Shown here piece by piece: positions 59,720-64,000 of a stretch of DNA of 64,000 nucleotides. Position numbers and translations under genes: made by a program. This DNA is from Oegoconia quadripuncta (Eukaryota > Arthropoda > Insecta > Lepidoptera > Autostichidae): positions 17,810,414 through 17,874,413 of the forward strand of contig OX438749.1 in NCBI GenBank assembly GCA_949316235.1, given 5' to 3'. The notes under the pieces were generated by a model. The model saw only the letters and a program-made list of their open reading frames with translations, did no database searches and was not told where the DNA came from. How positions within the stretch are numbered: position 1 is the stretch's first letter; each line of letters begins with the position of its first letter.

Positions 59720-59934
59720 TGGCGCCCGCGCCTTCGCCTGATTGGAATTTGTTTATGCCGCGGGAACTGCTCACTTTATTGGGATAAAAAGTATCCTATG
59801 TTTAATACAGGGTAGATTAAACATAACAAATTTCATCCAAATCCGTTTATCCGTTTCGCTGTGATTGACGGACAAACAAACAAATAAACAATCAAACGTC
59901 CAAACGTTTACAATATTAGTTAGATTTAAAAACA
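59720..59934 (-). mobile_element. CTAG-ended repeat, degraded end
   Basis: Shares gcgccttcgcctgattgga, ccgcgggaactgctcacttt and aaatttcatccaaatccgtt with the family. The CTAG end is worn. Confidence 0.5.
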
Positions 59935-60654
59935 AACGTTAATTTATCGAATGGGGACACCACTCGATAAAACCTCTTTACAATACGTTAGGAACAAAAT
60001 GTTTTCATTTTAAAATTTTAAAAATTAAAAAACCCGACCACAATTTTAAATGACTACCTATAAAAAGTAGTACTCTCTGTCTGTTTATGCAGGTTTCACG
60101 CCTAAATTGCTGAATCGATGGTATTACAATTTGGCGTTGAGCGGAAAAAGGAGGAGGCCGAGACCGCAATAAAGTAAACGCGGGCAAAGTCGCAGCCTGA
60201 AAGCTAGTAGTAAATTAAGTGCATCTAATTATGATGCTATTATAATATAAATCATTGTCTACATAATATCTTAATTACGCACCACGCTTCATTTAATCAC
60301 AAAACACAACTGATGCAAACGCCCCACTTACTAAAAATACCCAACCCTACCCTTTAACTGCCCTCACAAACTTCAAATTCTTTTAGTCTCTATTATCAAT
60401 CATTAAAGTCTATTTTCCATGTTATAGTAAAAAAACACAACTCGCACTCACTGGCAATCACAAAAAATAAACACAATGACCTCGTTTTAAGACCGACGAA
60501 GGTCCGACGGACTGGATTGGACCCCTGAACCTTTTTTATCAACCTGTCTGCGAATGTGGGATACAGGGTAGTTAGTACCTGACAGCAGTGCGCTCACAGC
60601 CGAGTTATTGGACAAGTGTTACAGGTATAGGTGTAAACGTGTGTATAGGTTTTA

Positions 60655-61276
60655 TTCAAATCAAATCAAAATATTTTATTTCATAGGATAAAATTATCAC
60701 TTGAAAACGTCACTATTAATATTACATTTAAATTTACGGCTCATTCACAAAGCTGACTCCCCAGAGAAGAACAGCAAGAAACTCTAGGGTTGCTCTTTTA
60801 AACAGATTATGGGTTACAATTTGTGATTTCGTAATTATATGAATAATAAGACAGCTATGTCCATGCTTGCTTATCATTCAGATAGTCAGTGATTTTATAA
60901 TAGCCTTTGCTAATAATTTCTGTTTTATGATTACTTAAAATTTATTTATAGGCAAATTTTGAATATCTACTGGAACCTTATTATAAAAGCGTATACATTG
61001 CCCTTTGAACGATTTACTAACTTTATGAGTCGGCTAACATAAACGGATAACTGGTTCTTATTCCTTGTATTAATATTGTGCCTATCACTATTTTCAGCGA
61101 ATAAGGTTACCTATATTTTTTTTGCATCTAACAAATTCTCATAAATGTATTGAGAAATCATTGTTAAGACATTAATTTCCTTAAATTTATCTCTAAGAGA
61201 CACTCTAGGTCCTAATTTATAAATGGCACGAATAGCACGCTTCTGCAGAACAAAAATGATATGTACATTCAGTGTA
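60655..61276 (-). pseudogene. CR1-like retrotransposon 3' part, continuing past mariner
   Basis: Minus strand reads FVLQKRAIRAIYKLGPRVSL and then SQYIYENLLDAKKI, directly following the WWGN block on the other flank once the mariner is removed. It is then degraded, with a 3' end rich in TTTGA-like units near 60655-60680. The block around 60760-60810 is a 3'-end signature shared with copies near 20880, 49690 and 57020. Confidence 0.75.
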
Positions 61277-62572
61277 CTAAGTATCGGGAATTTGTCAATA
61301 AAACAAAAAATACAAATTATTCATCTAAATTTATTTTATCGCCTTCAAAGTAGGCCCCATCGCTTGCAATACAACATCTCCACCGCTTCACCCAGTCTTC
61401 CATACATTTTTCATAGGCTATTTGCGGTATGGCCTTTAGCTCATTCAGCGAATTTTCTTTTATGGCTTCTATCGACTCAAAACGTTTTCCTCGAAGTGGT
61501 AATTTTAACTTGGGAAATAAAAAAAAGTCAGACGGAGCCATATCAGGTGAATACGGTGCTTGGTCGAGAACTTTTGTTGAATTTTTCGCTAAAAACTCTT
61601 TCACTATAATGGCTGTGTGTGATGGTGCATTATCATGGTGCAGCATCCATGAGTTGTGTTGCCACAAATCTGGACGTTTTCGGCGGATACTCTCACGCAA
61701 ACGCTTCATGACGCCTAAATAATATTCTTTATTCACTGTTTCTCCCTCTGGAAGGAATTCGGAGTGAACCACACCACGGTAGTCAAAAAAAACTGTCAGC
61801 ATCACCTTGATTTTGGAGCGACTTTGCCGCGGTTTCTTGGGTTTCGGCTCGTTTTCGAGACGCCATTCTGAAGACTGTTGGCTTGTTTGCATGTCGTACT
61901 CATAAACCCATGTCTCGTCGCCAGTTATTATACGTTTCATAAAGGTCGGATCCGTAGAAGCTCGGGAAACCATGTCTTCAGCGACATGCTTTCGCTGCGC
62001 TTTTTGAACAAAATTGAGCTCTTTTGGAACTAGTCGAGCGGCGACGCGTTTCATGCCTAAAATGTCAATGAGAATGTTGTGGACGGACTTAAAAGATATG
62101 TTCACCTCACTAGCCAACTCTCTCAGACTCATACGTCGATTTTCGAGCACTAGCTTCTTGATTCTGTCGATGTTTTCTTTGGTCGTAGCGGTTGAAGGTC
62201 TACCAGAACGAGGCAAGTCTACTAGTACTTCTCGGCCTTCTTTAAAAGCCTTATACCATTCATAAGCCCTTGTTTTCGATATACACGATTCGCCGTAGGT
62301 ATTTCGCAACATTTTTAGTGATTCACCACATGAAATATCATTTGAAACACAAAATTATAGGCACACTCTTTGTTCAACAATATTTTCCATTGTAAAAATC
62401 GCCGAGGACTCAAAACTATGACCAACAAAAAGTGTAGTTTAAAACAAATTAAATGACAGATCCCGCTCAAATTTTGCGCGCTAAATCAGTACAGTGCTAC
62501 CAACATGCAGTAAAAAAATTAGAACGACCTCTTTTACGCGGGTCTTTTTATTGACATATTCCCGATACTTTT
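61277..62572 (-). mobile_element. mariner transposon, full length
   Basis: 27-base terminal inverted repeats at 61277-61303 and 62546-62572 share the core AAGTATCGGGAAT and differ at about three positions. Each end abuts a TA (61275-61276 and 62573-62574), the standard mariner target duplication. The 1,296-bp length is typical. It holds one transposase frame on the minus strand and lies inside a CR1-like retroelement. Confidence 0.95.
61317..62390 (-). pseudogene. mariner transposase with one early stop
   Basis: The open frame from 62312 encodes 331 residues. An N-terminal helix-turn-helix region (SFKSVHNILIDILGMKR) is followed by the catalytic blocks GDETWVY, HHDNAPSH and YSPDMAPSDFFLFPKLK, the D,D34D signature. 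Reading further upstream, a better start ATG at 62390-62388 opens the same frame (MENIVEQRVCL), which hits TAA at 62357-62355 and then continues FCVSNDISCGESLK. One substitution therefore separates it from a 357-residue frame. The later ATG (62312) could still give a protein lacking 26 residues, so activity is doubtful but not excluded. Confidence 0.85.
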
Positions 62573-62940
62573 TACACAGAGTAGTATATCAGCAGCGTTT
62601 CCCCACCACAATATGCCATATGACATCAAGCTGTGGAAATAGCTAAGTAAACCAGTCTTGCGGTATGAACGTCTCTTAAATTTCTGATTTTTTTGATTGC
62701 ATACGCTGCAGAAGCGAGCTTTTTCGCTAGTTTCTCAATATGAGGCCTCCACTGAAGCTTAGCATCCAATGTCAGTCCTAAAAAGACAGTAGTATTTACA
62801 AGATCCAATTTATCACCTCGTACAAATATGTCAGTAGGCAGTTGTTTAACATTTGGTGAAGTAAATTTTATGCATTTAGTTTTTTTTTCATTCAAAAGAA
62901 GATTATTTACTGTAAACCAGTTAACAAGTTCTAACATTTA
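62573..62940 (-). pseudogene. CR1-like retrotransposon reverse transcriptase, 5' part beside mariner
   Basis: Minus-strand frame with WFTVNNLLLNEKKTKCIKF and TTVFLGLTLDAKLQWRPHIE, the thumb region of non-LTR reverse transcriptases. It then shifts frame near 62660 and continues SLMSYGILWWGN up to the mariner end. The rest resumes on the other side of the mariner. Confidence 0.8.
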
Positions 62941-63007
62941 TATCCAAATATTAATGGAACAAAAAGAGGTACTGAGCCACGGTAAAAGGAAATTGAGCTG
63001 ACCCTAA

Positions 63008-63331
63008 TAAACGGCCTCCGTAGCTCAATGTAAACAACATTGGGTTTACGATTCGGAGGTCGCGGGTTCGATCCCCAGCGGGGTATATGTTTAAGTACTC
63101 GGTTTGGTTGGTGGTAGGGCATTTTAAATCTTATCTGAATCTGCCGGCAAGCAACAATGTTAATAGCATTGTTGTGTTCCGGTTGTCAGAGATAAGATAG
63201 CCAGTCCCCCAAATGTGTTGGGATTCCGGGTCAGTACGCTTCCACCTTCGACCTTATCTTCACTTAACATCAGGTGTGATTGAGGTCAAGTACGAACCCG
63301 TTGTGCATTAAAAAAAAATAGGTTAATAGGC
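63008..63331 (+). mobile_element. tRNA-derived SINE, family C
   Basis: Head ggcctccgtagctcaatgta with A box, B box ggttcgatccc at 63065-63075. Body cggcaagcaacaatgttaat and gattgaggtcaagtacgaac, ending in an A run. It cannot fold a proper acceptor stem, so it is not a working tRNA. Confidence 0.75.
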
Positions 63332-64000
63332 GAGGAGCAGATGCTGATAAGCCTATACGAGGGCGACACTGACAGTTCTTAGAAAATGAAAAACTAAACA
63401 TCGCTGCATCCGATGGAACCACTGGGAAAAGCACTTTGCTCACTTGTCCTTAGGGGTCTCTTCGACGGCCTTTTGAAACGCAGCCACTGCTTCCTCGGCG
63501 TCCATAAAACGTAGTATTTCCTCGAAGTATTAGGTCCTTACCTATGAAATTGGCGTTTTATGTATGAAGAATTTCATTAAGACTGTTTTCTCCATATAAA
63601 CATTTTTGATTTTTTTTTGGGAACGGCAAATCCAAATTTAGCTAAACTTTGTGTGTATTATCGGATAACATTGAGTTAAATATAGGCAGTGTTAATTTTT
63701 AAAAGTAACCGCTTTATAAAAGGTTCTGCGTATCTAAGAAATAATATGGGAAGCTCACGAAAAGAGCTGTGTTCAAGTTTTTTTATTATGTGATTTAGCT
63801 CAGACATTAAAAAATATTTCATGTGAAACCTTGAAAATATATTCTATTTTCCAAATAAAAAACAAATTTGGAAATAGCTATAGAATCGTAGGAGTTTATA
63901 CATGTCATTATGATTAACGAAGAAAAAAATCTCCAATTTCATAGGTAAAGACCTACTATAATACTAATTATTAGTTTACTCGGACATAGTCGCAGACCGA
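63332..64000. other. right edge, no gene seen
   Basis: AT-rich after about 63530. The segment 63420-63530 is more GC-rich (cttcgacggccttttgaaac, cttcctcggcgtccataaaa) and might be a relic of a reverse-strand frame, too short to call. Confidence 0.4.

Noticed and set aside
61223..61722. Plus-strand frames over the mariner
   Set aside because: Shadows of the transposase on the minus strand.
63008..63085. tRNA gene
   Set aside because: B box ggttcgatccc is good but the ends do not pair, and a SINE body follows. A second head copy at 13765-13878 supports a repeat.

Overview
This is a piece of an insect nuclear genome, almost certainly a moth or butterfly. The evidence is the set of dispersed repeats and the actin gene. 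The repeats are tRNA-derived SINEs with (ATTT)n or TA-rich tails, a CTAG-ended family carrying the 'cccgcggcttcgcc' block, and several CR1/jockey-like non-LTR relics. The actin gene is an insect cytoplasmic type with one short coding intron and a 5'-leader intron. Introns have GT..AG ends, and there are no bacterial operons, CRISPR arrays or rRNA genes. Only two cellular protein genes can be supported; the rest is intron, intergenic DNA and transposable elements.

Left half (8.7-33.7 kb, + strand): a SUN-domain nuclear-envelope gene, the klaroid (koi) type. I rebuilt it as ten coding exons whose splice phases all agree. They give 689 residues plus an unseen N-terminus: a nucleoplasmic part, a membrane segment, a luminal coiled-coil region and a complete C-terminal SUN domain. 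Two further exons fit the gene by phase. One (23798-24147) ends in a stop and would give a protein with no SUN domain but a Leu-Pro repeat carrying N-glycosylation sequons. The other (from about 29348) starts with its own ATG and membrane anchor and would give a short SUN protein.

Right half (44.4-47.1 kb, - strand): a cytoplasmic actin gene, complete at 376 residues. It has an 84-base coding intron, a 1.1-kb leader intron holding diverged tandem motifs, and a promoter with a CArG box, a TATA element at about -30 and an initiator. The two genes converge, with about 10.7 kb between their stop codons.

Mobile DNA fills the remainder. It includes a 1,296-bp mariner nested in a CR1-like element, an open 642-codon reverse transcriptase ORF, a 2.1-kb foldback element with 650-bp arms, several MITE families with exact target duplications, 5S-rRNA-like SINEs, many tRNA-like SINEs, tandem repeats and nested insertions whose order can be read from the sequence. 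I saw no wholly unknown gene system. The most novel-looking items are the two alternative koi exons, the MITE family with A-N-T target duplications, and the foldback element.
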